From Bacillota bacterium (GTDB lineage: Bacteria; Bacillota; Clostridia; Lachnospirales; Cellulosilyticaceae): a stretch of 14,437 bases of DNA. The DNA lies in assembly GCA_023412455.1 (NCBI GenBank), contig JAEYNQ010000049.1:1-14437 (forward strand), given 5' to 3'. This document shows positions 5,984 to 13,375 of this stretch, in pieces. The notes under the pieces were generated by a model. The model worked only from the letters and a program-made list of their open reading frames with translations. It ran no database searches and had not been told where the DNA came from. The first letter of the stretch is position 1, and every line of letters starts with the position of its first letter. A program made the position numbers and the translations under genes.

Positions 5984-6343
5984 TGCGTTCAGCTTCTCAA
6001 AATTTTTAGCCTTTACCATAAATCGATTATACAAACCTTAGCTTATTCATTTATTTTCCAATGTGCTCCTGAAGAGATGATGTGCTTGTGCCTGCAGGAA
6101 AACAAAGCGTGCATTGGAAGGATAGTATATAACCAATAAAGCTAATTAAAGAAGATGGCTTTACACCAATTATGGATTTTATAAGTTGTAGGAGAAGTTT
6201 CCATCTGGCAAGGACACCCAATGAGCAAATATATCGTTTAATTATAGGAGTTAGTATCAAAGAGAAGCGACTATACTGTGCACAGATTGTCGGATGGCTA
6301 AAGGGATCCTTTGATAAGATAGTTGATGAAAGGAGGTTATGGA
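5984..6343. other. Gene-free stretch before the broken AraC gene
   Basis: About 360 bases with no supported gene. Frames on both strands are short and lack ribosome binding sites. On the plus strand the frame through 6079-6330 reads protein-like pieces (VLVPAGKQSVHWKDSI, then after a stop PIKLIKEDGFTPIMDF) that could be decayed coding sequence, but nothing identifiable. No clear promoter for the AraC gene was found. Confidence 0.3.
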
Positions 6344-7234
6344 ATGGATTCTTTTAAAAGTATGAATAATGCATTGGCATACATTGAAGAGCACTTAATA
6401 GAGGAAATAGATTATAGTAAAGTATCTCAAATTGCCTACTGCTCAGAGTATCATTTTAAGCGTATGTTTTCTTTTTTAGCAGGCATCAGTTTATCAGAAT
6501 ATATTCGGAGAAGAAGACTGACACTGGCTGCACTTGATTTGAAAGATAAGGATTTGAGAATAATTGATGTCGCCGTCAAATATGGTTATAATTCAGCGGA
6601 TTCATTTTCACGTGCTTTTCATTCATTGCATGGCATTCTCCCTTCTGAGGCAAGGCGTGAGGATATACAATTAAAAGCTTATCCTCCAATGACCTTTCAA
6701 TTATCAATTAGAGGAGGATGCGAAATGAACTATCGTATTGTTGAAAAAGAGTCATTCAATTTAGTGGGATTTAAGAAGAGAGTTCCAATTGTTTTTGAAG
6801 GAATTAATCCAGAGATTGGAAAAATGACGGAACTTTTAACACCAGAGATTATTAAAGAATTAAAAGAAATTTCAGATGTAGAACCAAGAGGTATCATTAG
6901 TGCTTCCATTAATTTCTCAGAGGGTAGAATGTAAGAGGAAGGAGAGTTAGATCATTACATTGGAGTAGCAACATCAAGTAAGGAAATGAAAGGTTTTGAT
7001 GTATTAGAAATAAATGCTAGTACCTGGGCTGTATTTGAATCAATAGGGCCATTCCCAGAAACACTTCAAAATGTGTGGGGGAGGATCTACTCCGAATGGT
7101 TTCTAGCTTCAGGATACGAGGCAGTTGAAGGGCCTGAAATGCTATGGAATGAGAGTCCAGACACCGGAAATCCTAAGTATAGAAGTGAAATTTGGATACC
7201 AGTAAAGAAAAATAACCTTCAACCATTCATTTAG
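6344..7234 (+). pseudogene. AraC-type regulator with GyrI-like effector domain, interrupted by in-frame TAA
   Basis: One continuous frame of 296 codons, the usual length for this family, is split by a TAA at 6932-6934 (codon 197) with no shift of frame. The first part (6344-6934, 196 residues) holds the AraC HTH at residues 5-105 (IAYCSEYHFKRMF ... VAVKYGYNSADSFSRAFHSL) and the first half of a GyrI-like small-molecule domain (from MNYRIVEKE, residue 128). The frame then continues as EEGELDHYIGVATS and the second half of that domain, FDVLEINASTWAVFE and the closing SEIWIPVK; an ATG at 6986 would give an 82-residue fragment. The start is ATG 6344 with AAGGAGGT at 6330-6337. GGAGG at 6713-6717 before ATG 6725 could allow separate translation of the effector domain. 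The regulator would be inactive or lack ligand response unless the stop is read through. Sequencing error is possible. Confidence 0.8.
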
Positions 7235-7297
7235 GCTTCTTGAACCACACGAAAAAGGCAATACAACTAATTAAACCCCAAATGACTGTTTTGAATG

Positions 7298-7340
7298 AGC
7301 CACCTATACCTTGGAATGAACAAGGTTTTAGGTGGCTTTA
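7298..7340 (+). terminator. Terminator of the AraC/GyrI locus
   Basis: AGCCACCTA (7298-7306) pairs with TAGGTGGCT (7329-7337), extended inside by ACCTTG (7308-7313) with CAAGGT (7321-7326) around a 7-base loop, followed by TTTATTT. Confidence 0.85.
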
Positions 7341-7403
7341 TTTCACTTTATTTCACACAGTTGCTCTATTGCTACTATTAGTCCTTCTATAAATATTTTG
7401 GAG

Positions 7404-7432
7404 TTTACAAAAATAGTCCTTTTTGATATAAT
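7404..7432 (+). promoter_or_regulatory. Promoter of the small gene-dinB unit
   Basis: TTTACA at 7404-7409 and a perfect TATAAT at 7427-7432 with a 17-base spacer. The expected start of transcription (about 7439-7440) lies inside the LexA box. Confidence 0.85.
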
Positions 7433-7437
7433 CAAAT

Positions 7438-7451
7438 CAAACATATGTTCG
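7438..7451. promoter_or_regulatory. LexA (DinR) SOS box
   Basis: CAAACATATGTTCG matches the Firmicutes LexA consensus CGAACATATGTTCG at 13 of 14 positions; the single change (G to A) is in the left half. It begins six bases after the -10 box and covers the start of transcription, an ideal place for repression. The genes behind it (small gene and Y-family polymerase) are classic SOS targets. Confidence 0.85.
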
Positions 7452-7470
7452 ATTTCAAGGAGTGATTTTT

Positions 7471-7740
7471 GTGGAACTAAAAAATATTCCAGTTGAGATA
7501 ATTTCTAAATGTAATACCTTGGGAGAAATAGTTCCGCTTCGTATTCGACTAGAAGCTGACCAGTATAAACGAATAACTGCTAACATAACCGATATCCTTT
7601 ATACGACTGAAAATAACTATGCGGGTATAAAGACCTTTGAATATGGTTGCAAAGTCATGATTGATGAAAGAGAGCAGTTATTGGAACTCCGATATTATGT
7701 CGCATCACATAAATGGTCTATTAGAAAAGTATTGTATTAA
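7471..7740 (+). CDS. Small uncharacterised protein encoded upstream of DinB
   Basis: An 89-residue soluble protein with no signal peptide or membrane segment. Segments such as EIVPLRIRLEADQYKRITAN, EYGCKVMIDEREQLLELRYY and KWSIRKVLY suggest a small beta-rich fold. I do not recognise a domain. Its place, the first gene under a LexA box and 12 bases before a Y-family polymerase, is that of YolD/UvrX-type partner genes in Bacillus, but the YolD sequence pattern is not evident, so analogy is by position only. GTG 7471 is chosen as start because AAGGAG (7457-7462) is eight bases before it; the in-frame GTG at 7462 overlaps this ribosome binding site. It is expected to be induced by DNA damage together with dinB, and could be a polymerase accessory or regulator (inference). 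Confidence 0.75.
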   Translation: MELKNIPVEIISKCNTLGEIVPLRIRLEADQYKRITANITDILYTTENNYAGIKTFEYGCKVMIDEREQLLELRYYVASHKWSIRKVLY

Positions 7741-7752
7741 GCAGGTGAGTAG

Positions 7753-8988
7753 ATGAAGGAGCCTATTATTTTTCATGTCGATGTGAATTCCGCATTTCTA
7801 AGTTGGGAAGCTGCCTATAGAGTTAATATTTTAGGGGATAGCCTTGATTTAAGGGAGATCCCTTCTGCAGTGGGTGGAGATATAGAAAAGCGTAAGGGGA
7901 TTATCCTAGCTAAATCCACTCCTGCGAAAAAATATAACATCCAAACCGGTGAGCCTGTTGTAGCAGCCCTGTCTAAATGCCCTAAACTTACCTTAGTCAA
8001 ACCCAATTATGCTCTCTATGTGGAATGCTCTAAAGCTTTTATTGAAATATTAAAAGAATATACGCCCTTTGTGGAGCAATATTCCATAGATGAAGCCTAT
8101 ATGGATATGACAGGAACAGAAGGCTTGTATGGCTCGCCCATTACTATCGCTCATATTATAAAGGATAGAATAGATAAAGAGTTGGGATTTACAGTTAATA
8201 TAGGGATTTCCTCTAATAAGCTTTTAGCTAAAATGGCGGGGGATTTAAAGAAGCCTAATTTAGTGCACACTCTTTTCCCAGAAGAAATAGAAGCAAAAAT
8301 GTGGCCCTTGAACGTAGGAGACTTATTTTTTGTTGGAAGAGCTACTGAAAAAAAACTAAAGCTGTTAGGCATTAACACCATAGGTCAATTAGCCAATGCC
8401 GATATCCGTTTATTAAAAGCTCATTTAAAAAAGCAGGGGGAACTTATCCATCAGTATGCCAATGGGATAGATTTCATGAAAGTGATCCATGAAACGGTAC
8501 CCAATAAAGGCTATGGCAACTCAACCACTATTCCTTTTGATGTGGACTCTTCAGAGGGGGCCAAATTAGTACTCTTATCCTTATGTGAAACAGTCTGTAC
8601 CCGGTTAAGAGCCGATCATGTGAAAGCAAGTTGTGTTTCTGTCACACTGGTTGATAGAGATTTTGAGTACTCCTCCCACCAAAGGATGCTTATTTCGGCT
8701 ACCTATGTCACCCATGAGCTTTACCAACATGTCTGCGAAATATTTGAGGAGCTATGGAATCACAGGACACCTATAAGACAATTAGGGGTTCATACCAGTA
8801 AACTTTGCGAAGGTAAAATCTATCAATACAATATATTTGATAGCTTTAAGTATGATAAATATGAAAAGCTTGATCAAGCCATAGATAAAATAAGAGATAA
8901 ATATGGCGATAATTCTATTATGAGAGCCCCCTTTTTAAACTCAAAATTAGAGCATATGGCTGGTGGGGTTTCAAAAGAAAGAAGATAG
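7753..8988 (+). CDS. dinB: Y-family DNA polymerase (DNA polymerase IV, DinB type)
   Basis: A 411-residue translesion polymerase that copies damaged DNA with low fidelity. Palm residues are present: D10 in FHVDVNSAFLSWEA, with F15 at the position of the steric gate that excludes ribonucleotides, and D113-E114 in QYSIDEAYMDMT, the catalytic metal pair. NIGISSNKLLAKMAGDLKKP (positions about 154-173) is the conserved segment after the palm; the thumb helix-hairpin-helix is FFVGRATEKKLKLLGINTIG. The little-finger domain follows, and near the C-terminus QYNIF (358-362) stands where the sliding-clamp-binding pentapeptide is expected. The first metal motif reads DVNSAF rather than the DMDCFF of E. 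coli DinB, as in many clostridial and UvrX-like members. It begins 12 bases after the small SOS gene with a weak AGGTGA site, suggesting translational coupling. Confidence 0.94.
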   Translation: MKEPIIFHVDVNSAFLSWEAAYRVNILGDSLDLREIPSAVGGDIEKRKGIILAKSTPAKKYNIQTGEPVVAALSKCPKLTLVKPNYALYVECSKAFIEILKEYTPFVEQYSIDEAYMDMTGTEGLYGSPITIAHIIKDRIDKELGFTVNIGISSNKLLAKMAGDLKKPNLVHTLFPEEIEAKMWPLNVGDLFFVGRATEKKLKLLGINTIGQLANADIRLLKAHLKKQGELIHQYANGIDFMKVIHETVPNKGYGNSTTIPFDVDSSEGAKLVLLSLCETVCTRLRADHVKASCVSVTLVDRDFEYSSHQRMLISATYVTHELYQHVCEIFEELWNHRTPIRQLGVHTSKLCEGKIYQYNIFDSFKYDKYEKLDQAIDKIRDKYGDNSIMRAPFLNSKLEHMAGGVSKERR

Positions 8989-9051
8989 ATGTCTAATTTT
9001 TAACATAAGTTATGGGTATTGAAAAGGATTGTAGTCGCAGAGGATAAGAGG

Positions 9052-9074
9052 GAGGCTTTAATGCCTCTTTTTTT
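9052..9074 (+). terminator. Terminator of dinB
   Basis: GAGGC (9052-9056), loop TTTAAT, GCCTC (9063-9067) followed by seven T (9068-9074). The stem can be lengthened by G-T pairs. Confidence 0.8.
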
Positions 9075-9110
9075 CGTTAAATAAAAGATACACAAAATGG
9101 GAATTTTAGT

Positions 9111-9116
9111 TATAAT
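9111..9116 (+). promoter_or_regulatory. -10 box of the GH26-like gene
   Basis: TATAAT at 9111-9116, 36 bases before the first possible ATG. The best -35 candidate, GATACA at 9087-9092 with an 18-base spacer, is poor, so the promoter may need an activator. Confidence 0.45.
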
Positions 9117-9152
9117 AAGAGTAATTAGAATGAATTATAGGGGGAGATGTTT

Positions 9153-10517
9153 ATGAAAAAAAGCTTAAAAGTAACCCTTTCAATGGCTCTTACTGTTATG
9201 ATGGTGGTAGGAAGTGGTACTGCTGCATTAGCAAATGAGAGTACCACAACACTGCAGACGGCCTATAAAAGCCTATCTGCCAATACAGAAATCTATGCGG
9301 TAACAGAAAATGCAGGTACGGATTATCCTTACTATAACGCCAAGTGGGAACCCAAAGAGGGGGTTTACTATGGGCGTATAGCAAGAGGGGGGACTGTCAA
9401 TGGCAAGTATGGCATTGCAAACCTTACGGATATGTCCAATGAATCTGCGGTATCCTATTACTATTCTTTAAATGATAAATATAGTTTGAAATATTGGTCC
9501 TATATTTACGGTAAGGCCATTCAGGAGGGCACAAGAGCCCTTTTAATCAACTTGAACTTCCCAGGTGAAGGTTCTGATTGTGAGCTTGTTATTAAGGGGA
9601 CTTACGATAGTAAGCTGATGGCAGATTTTGAGTATCTGAATACCCTCACATGTCCCGTTTTTATCCGCATTGGAGGGGAAGTAAACGTTTGGTCTAATAT
9701 GGCTACTCCAGAGAGTTTTAAAAAGGCATATAACCACATCGCTCAGTTAGCGAGAACTTATGCCCCCAATGTAGCGCTTGTTTATTCTCCTAATTTTAGT
9801 AGTGCCCATAAGGTGGACTTGGATAGTTTTTATCCAGGCGACAGCACAGTAGATTGGGTGGGTGTCTCTTTATACTATAATAAGTTTGCAGCCAATGGGG
9901 ATACAAAGAGGGATGGTTTCTATGGTGTAGGTCAGTATGGTGACCCTATGCTAAATATTCAACAGACTGTCAATCTAGCTAAATTACATAGTAAACCGAT
10001 TATTGTGACTGAAGGTGGCTCTTCTAGCAATAGGAAGGGTGTAGATACTTCTGCCTTTGCAGCAGAACGTGTGCAGAAAGCCTACACCTATTTACCAATG
10101 GTTTATCCACAAATCAAAGCCATGATTTATTCGGACTCCAATTTTGGAAGTACCTCCAATACTTATCTTTTAGGGAGTAGTGCAGCTGTAAATAATGCCT
10201 ATACAAAAGCAGCAAATGGCAATCCCGTGCTATTGAACAGTCTCAGTGATGAGGCGTCTTATTATACAAAGGCTTCCCTTGTTCCTTCCTCTGAGTGGAA
10301 AGGCACAATGACATTAGCGGCCTATACCTATGCCCCCACAAAACAAAGTGCAACATGGTATGTAGATGGCCATTTAGCAGCAAAAGCATCGGACTATCCT
10401 TATAGTTTTCAATTGAATGTAGATGCTCTGACACCCGGCAAGCATACAGTGGAAGTGAAATTCAGCAATGGCGCTACTCAAAAGATTACCTTCAACCTGG
10501 ATGCGCCTACTTTATAG
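9153..10517 (+). CDS. Secreted glycoside hydrolase, GH26 (beta-mannanase) like, with C-terminal Ig-like domain
   Basis: A 454-residue exported protein. Residues 1-28 form a signal peptide: basic MKKSLK, a hydrophobic stretch, and an Ala-rich end (TAALA) with cleavage probably before NES. The central region (about 65-350) has the TIM-barrel pattern of GH26: PVFIRIGGEVNVW with the presumed acid/base E176, TPESFKKAYNHIAQLAR, ALVYSPN, DWVGVSLY, and PIIVTEGGSS with the presumed nucleophile E287. GH26 mannanases usually have H-E-M-N at the acid/base position; here it is G-E-V-N, so the substrate may differ from mannan. The last 90 residues (WYVDGHLAAK, GKHTVEVKF) look like a bacterial Ig-like domain. 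There is no dockerin, sorting signal or S-layer repeat, so release to the medium is expected. GGGGGAG at 9140-9146 fits ATG 9153 better than ATG 9147. Confidence 0.8.
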   Translation: MKKSLKVTLSMALTVMMVVGSGTAALANESTTTLQTAYKSLSANTEIYAVTENAGTDYPYYNAKWEPKEGVYYGRIARGGTVNGKYGIANLTDMSNESAVSYYYSLNDKYSLKYWSYIYGKAIQEGTRALLINLNFPGEGSDCELVIKGTYDSKLMADFEYLNTLTCPVFIRIGGEVNVWSNMATPESFKKAYNHIAQLARTYAPNVALVYSPNFSSAHKVDLDSFYPGDSTVDWVGVSLYYNKFAANGDTKRDGFYGVGQYGDPMLNIQQTVNLAKLHSKPIIVTEGGSSSNRKGVDTSAFAAERVQKAYTYLPMVYPQIKAMIYSDSNFGSTSNTYLLGSSAAVNNAYTKAANGNPVLLNSLSDEASYYTKASLVPSSEWKGTMTLAAYTYAPTKQSATWYVDGHLAAKASDYPYSFQLNVDALTPGKHTVEVKFSNGATQKITFNLDAPTL

Positions 10518-10563
10518 TCAGGAGTAAAAGGGATAGAGAAGCTTAGCCTCTTTGGTATTATAA

Positions 10564-10615
10564 AAGTGTAGTTGATCAATCAGAATGACTGATGAAACAA
10601 CTACACTTGTTTTTT
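10564..10615 (+). terminator. Terminator of the GH26-like gene
   Basis: AAGTGTAGTTG (10564-10574) pairs perfectly with CAACTACACTT (10598-10608), followed by G and six T. Confidence 0.85.
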
Positions 10616-10649
10616 ATGATGAACAGTGGATGAAGTAGGGCAATATCAT

Positions 10650-10672
10650 ACAAGAACACTATTGTCTCTTGT
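10650..10672. repeat. Inverted repeat upstream of the second AraC gene, possible operator
   Basis: ACAAGA (10650-10655) and TCTTGT (10667-10672) are reverse complements 11 bases apart, with partial symmetry beyond (ATCA to the left, GAT to the right). It lies 42 bases before the start codon of the AraC gene; no good promoter boxes were found beside it. Confidence 0.3.
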
Positions 10673-10713
10673 GATACACTAAATACCAGATTGTCAGAAA
10701 GGGGGCAGGTTTT

Positions 10714-11538
10714 ATGCAACAAGAAATAAGAACGGTAAAATATGACACGGAATTGAAAGTGGAAGCCTATCATTTTCAAGGGATTATGCAAAAATTCCCC
10801 AATCATTTCCATGAACATTATGTGATTGGGTTTATTGAAAAAGGTCAACGTTTTTTATCTTGCAAGAACAAGGAGTATATCATAGAACCAGGAGACTTAT
10901 TACTGTTTAATCCACGTGATAATCATACGTGCGAGCAAATGGATAATAAAACCCTGGATTATCGCTGCATCAATATTCAACCCGAAATCATGAGCAAGGC
11001 AATTTTTGAAATAACAGGAAAAGAGTATTTGCCTTATTTTACACCTCACGTCATTTGTCATAGTGAATGGGTTTCTGTCATTAGGGAATTACATCAAATC
11101 ATTATGGAGGAAGAAATAGATTTTAGGAAGGAGGAAATTTTCTTTTTTCTTTTAGAACAGCTCATTGAAGAATATACGGAACAGACATTACCAGCTGGAA
11201 ATATAGAACAAAGTATGGAAGTTAGGGTGATTTGTGAATTTTTAGAAAATAACTACATGGAGAATGTTACACTCAATGACCTTTGCAAGCTGACAGGACT
11301 AAGCAAATACTATCTTCTCCGTTCTTTTACTAAACAAAAGGGGATTTCTCCTTATAGCTACTTAGAGACAATACGAATTGACAAAGCAAAGAAAATGCTG
11401 GAACAAGGCATTTTACCAATAGATGTGGCTTTGCAGACAGGTTTTAGTGACCAAAGCCACTTTTCTAACTTCTTTAAGAAGTATATTGGGCTGACTCCAA
11501 AGCAATATAGGAATATTTTCAAGGCTACTCACAGTTGA
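10714..11538 (+). CDS. AraC family transcriptional regulator (cupin ligand domain)
   Basis: A 274-residue regulator. The N-terminal half is an AraC-type cupin: HFHEHYVIGFIEKGQ (31-45) and IEPGDLLLFNPRDNHTCE (57-74) are the two conserved cupin motifs that form the ligand pocket. The C-terminal 100 residues hold the double helix-turn-helix: LNDLCKLTGLSKYYLLRSF, and the second with PIDVALQTGFSDQSHFSNFF followed by GLTPKQYR, the AraC signature. AAAGGGGG at 10698-10705 precedes ATG 10714 by eight bases. It is transcribed in the same direction as an EamA exporter 22 bases downstream. In many Firmicutes AraC proteins of this build sit beside EamA or LysE exporters and activate them, so it probably controls its neighbour in response to a small molecule (inference). 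It is not closely similar to the broken AraC gene at 6344. Confidence 0.92.
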   Translation: MQQEIRTVKYDTELKVEAYHFQGIMQKFPNHFHEHYVIGFIEKGQRFLSCKNKEYIIEPGDLLLFNPRDNHTCEQMDNKTLDYRCINIQPEIMSKAIFEITGKEYLPYFTPHVICHSEWVSVIRELHQIIMEEEIDFRKEEIFFFLLEQLIEEYTEQTLPAGNIEQSMEVRVICEFLENNYMENVTLNDLCKLTGLSKYYLLRSFTKQKGISPYSYLETIRIDKAKKMLEQGILPIDVALQTGFSDQSHFSNFFKKYIGLTPKQYRNIFKATHS

Positions 11539-11560
11539 GTTTTTAGAGAGAGAGGTTTTC

Positions 11561-12478
11561 ATGGATAGAAAAAACGAGATTAAGGGACATGTCTTTGCCT
11601 TTATTACCATTTTTATTTGGGGGACAACTTTTATAGCCACAAAGGTACTTTTAGAAATCAGTTCTCCAACTGAAATACTATTTATAAGGTTTACAATGGG
11701 TTTCATCGCGTTGCTAGTGATTTATCCTCAAAAGCTTAAAATTAAGGAGAAAAAACAGGAGTTCTATTTTGCGGGGGCTGGTTTGTGTGGTGTCACACTC
11801 TACTATTTACTGGAAAACATTGCACTCACTTATACCTTTGCCTCTAATGTAGGTGTTATTATTTCTATTGCACCATTTTTTACGGCTATCTTTGCCCACT
11901 TGTTTTTAGCGGGAGAAAAAATGAGATTGCCATTTTTTATGGGTTTTGCAGTGGCTGTTATTGGCATTTTTCTTATTAGTTTTAATGGGAGTAGCAACTT
12001 GCAGTTAAATCCATTGGGAGATCTATTGGCTGTTTTAGCTGCTGTAGTATGGGCAATCTATTCGATCCTCATAAAGAAAATTAGTGATTTCCATTACAAT
12101 ACTATTCAGGTAACCCGAAGAATTTTCTTTTATGGATTGGTGTTTATAATACCTGTATTGTTCCTATTGGGATTTGAACCAAATGGGGATAAATGGATTC
12201 AGCCAGTTAATCTGTTTAATATTTTATTTTTAGGATTGGGAGCATCCGCCCTGTGCTTTGTAACGTGGAATTCTGCAGTTAAATTACTGGGTGCAGTAAA
12301 AACGAGTGTTTATATTTATATGGTTCCAGTCATAACGGTTATGACCTCCATTAGTGTACTTAATGAGACCATTACTGGAATGACAGTGTTAGGGATTTTA
12401 CTTACAGTGGCAGGATTATTTATTTCGGAGGTTAAAACCTCTTCAAATACAAAGGAGTTAACTAGAATACACAAATGA
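11561..12478 (+). CDS. EamA/DMT family transporter
   Basis: A 305-residue inner-membrane protein with two EamA repeats of five hydrophobic segments each (about ten membrane helices). The first repeat opens with AFITIFIWGTTFIATKVLL and has the typical TPTEILFIRF-like loop (here SPTEILFIRF) after helix 1; the second repeat begins near residue 150 with LGDLLAVLAAVVWAIYSILI, the conserved GDLLALLAAxxWA pattern. The end is a short charged tail. Members export amino acids, nucleosides, drugs or other small metabolites; the substrate cannot be told here. It starts 22 bases after the AraC gene with GAGAGAGGT before ATG 11561 and is probably in the same operon. No clear terminator follows; a 14-base palindrome, TTTACT-AA-AGTAAA, lies at 12494-12507. 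Confidence 0.92.
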   Translation: MDRKNEIKGHVFAFITIFIWGTTFIATKVLLEISSPTEILFIRFTMGFIALLVIYPQKLKIKEKKQEFYFAGAGLCGVTLYYLLENIALTYTFASNVGVIISIAPFFTAIFAHLFLAGEKMRLPFFMGFAVAVIGIFLISFNGSSNLQLNPLGDLLAVLAAVVWAIYSILIKKISDFHYNTIQVTRRIFFYGLVFIIPVLFLLGFEPNGDKWIQPVNLFNILFLGLGASALCFVTWNSAVKLLGAVKTSVYIYMVPVITVMTSISVLNETITGMTVLGILLTVAGLFISEVKTSSNTKELTRIHK

Positions 12479-12606
12479 TTACAGCTCATGAAATTTACTA
12501 AAGTAAAATGTAAGATTTAAACAGAAATGAAAGTGCTTAAGCTATGGATAAAATGAAGGTAACATGGAATACTAATAATAGCCTATTTAAGGAAGGAGCA
12601 AACAGT

Positions 12607-13107
12607 TTGAAAAGGATATTTGCAGTATTAATAGTAGCCATAGCTTTAGTAGGGTGTAGTAACAAGGGGACCACTATGGACCAAGGGACGGCACCATCAA
12701 CAAATACAGCACCCACTCAAGTACCAACTGAAAGTGCTACACCATCAGAGGATGGACTGATCGGTGGAAAATATAATGTAAAGTTTAATGAAGCCCAGAA
12801 AGTTGTAAGTCAATATGAACCAGGGGATTTATTAATGGTTACTTATCTCTTTACAAATAACTCACAAGAAACAGTAGCTGCTGATACAGTCTTAATGTTA
12901 AAGGGGTTCCAAGATGGTGTAGAGGTTGATCGCGTTTTTGACAGTTCACTTACGGGTGACAATGAGTCAAAGAGCATTAGACCAGGAGCAAGTATAGATT
13001 GTAAAGTACTATTTAAACTTTCATCTACCAATAATTTAGAAGTAGAAGCCACAGAATTTTTAGGTATGGATAATAGTAAAGTAACAAAGACCTATACCCT
13101 TCAATGA
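12607..13107 (+). CDS. DUF5067 lipoprotein
   Basis: A 166-residue exported lipoprotein. With the TTG start at 12607 it opens with a textbook lipoprotein signal, basic KR, a hydrophobic core and the lipobox ALVGC; C17 would be lipidated and anchored in the membrane. AAGGAG at 12593-12598 is eight bases before this TTG, which decides the start against the in-frame ATG at 12544, whose extension would ruin the signal peptide. After a Thr/Ser/Pro-rich linker (about 18-50) the domain KYNVKFNEAQKV ... LMVTYLFTNNSQE ... FQDGVEVDRVFDSS matches the DUF5067 pattern, an Ig-like fold common in Gram-positive surface lipoproteins. Function is unknown; such proteins may bind a partner at the cell surface. 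It looks monocistronic, ending in a terminator 120 bases on. Confidence 0.85.
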   Translation: MKRIFAVLIVAIALVGCSNKGTTMDQGTAPSTNTAPTQVPTESATPSEDGLIGGKYNVKFNEAQKVVSQYEPGDLLMVTYLFTNNSQETVAADTVLMLKGFQDGVEVDRVFDSSLTGDNESKSIRPGASIDCKVLFKLSSTNNLEVEATEFLGMDNSKVTKTYTLQ

Positions 13108-13226
13108 TAAAAGGCTCGTCAAATTAAAGGGATTTTTTTAAAGGCCTTTTGGCTTAATTGGAAGTTTCCTTACAATAGGCCAAAGTTATGCAGGGGTAGT
13201 AGTGAAGGTTAGAGAGTAGAATCTAG

Positions 13227-13277
13227 ATACACTAAGGCTTAGAAAAAATGTTGTTCTAAGCCTTAGTGTATTTTTTT
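13227..13277 (+). terminator. Terminator after the lipoprotein gene
   Basis: Arms 13227-13244 and 13254-13271 are perfect 18-base reverse complements with a 9-base loop (AAAATGTTG), followed by a T-run to 13277. The left arm is preceded by no A-run, so it acts mainly on plus-strand transcripts. Confidence 0.88.
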
Positions 13278-13323
13278 GATTTTATCCCACTAAATTTGAT
13301 TTAAACTAAAATGACAGAAAATA

Positions 13324-13352
13324 TTGACAGTATGAAAGAGGGATGCTATGAT
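13324..13352 (+). promoter_or_regulatory. Near-consensus extended -10 promoter of the MpsC-like gene
   Basis: TTGACA at 13324-13329, 17-base spacer, TATGAT at 13347-13352 preceded by TG at 13344-13345 (extended -10). Transcription would start near 13359, which rules out the in-frame TTG at 13352 as start codon. Confidence 0.85.
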
Positions 13353-13375
13353 TGACTCATGTAGGTGGTGGTAAG

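Noticed and set aside
6051..6260. Minus-strand 69-codon frame
   Set aside because: No ribosome binding site or promoter and no recognisable motif; probably chance.
6172..6357. Plus-strand 61-codon frame overlapping the start of the AraC gene
   Set aside because: No ribosome binding site, no recognisable similarity, and it runs into the AraC gene in another frame.
12544..12606. N-terminal extension of the lipoprotein from ATG 12544
   Set aside because: The TTG at 12607 has a well-spaced AAGGAG and gives a perfect lipoprotein signal; the extension would bury it.
13348..13374. Eight-codon frame MIDSCRWW just before the MpsC-like start, considered as a leader peptide
   Set aside because: Its ATG lies in the -10 box of the promoter, so it would not be transcribed from that promoter.
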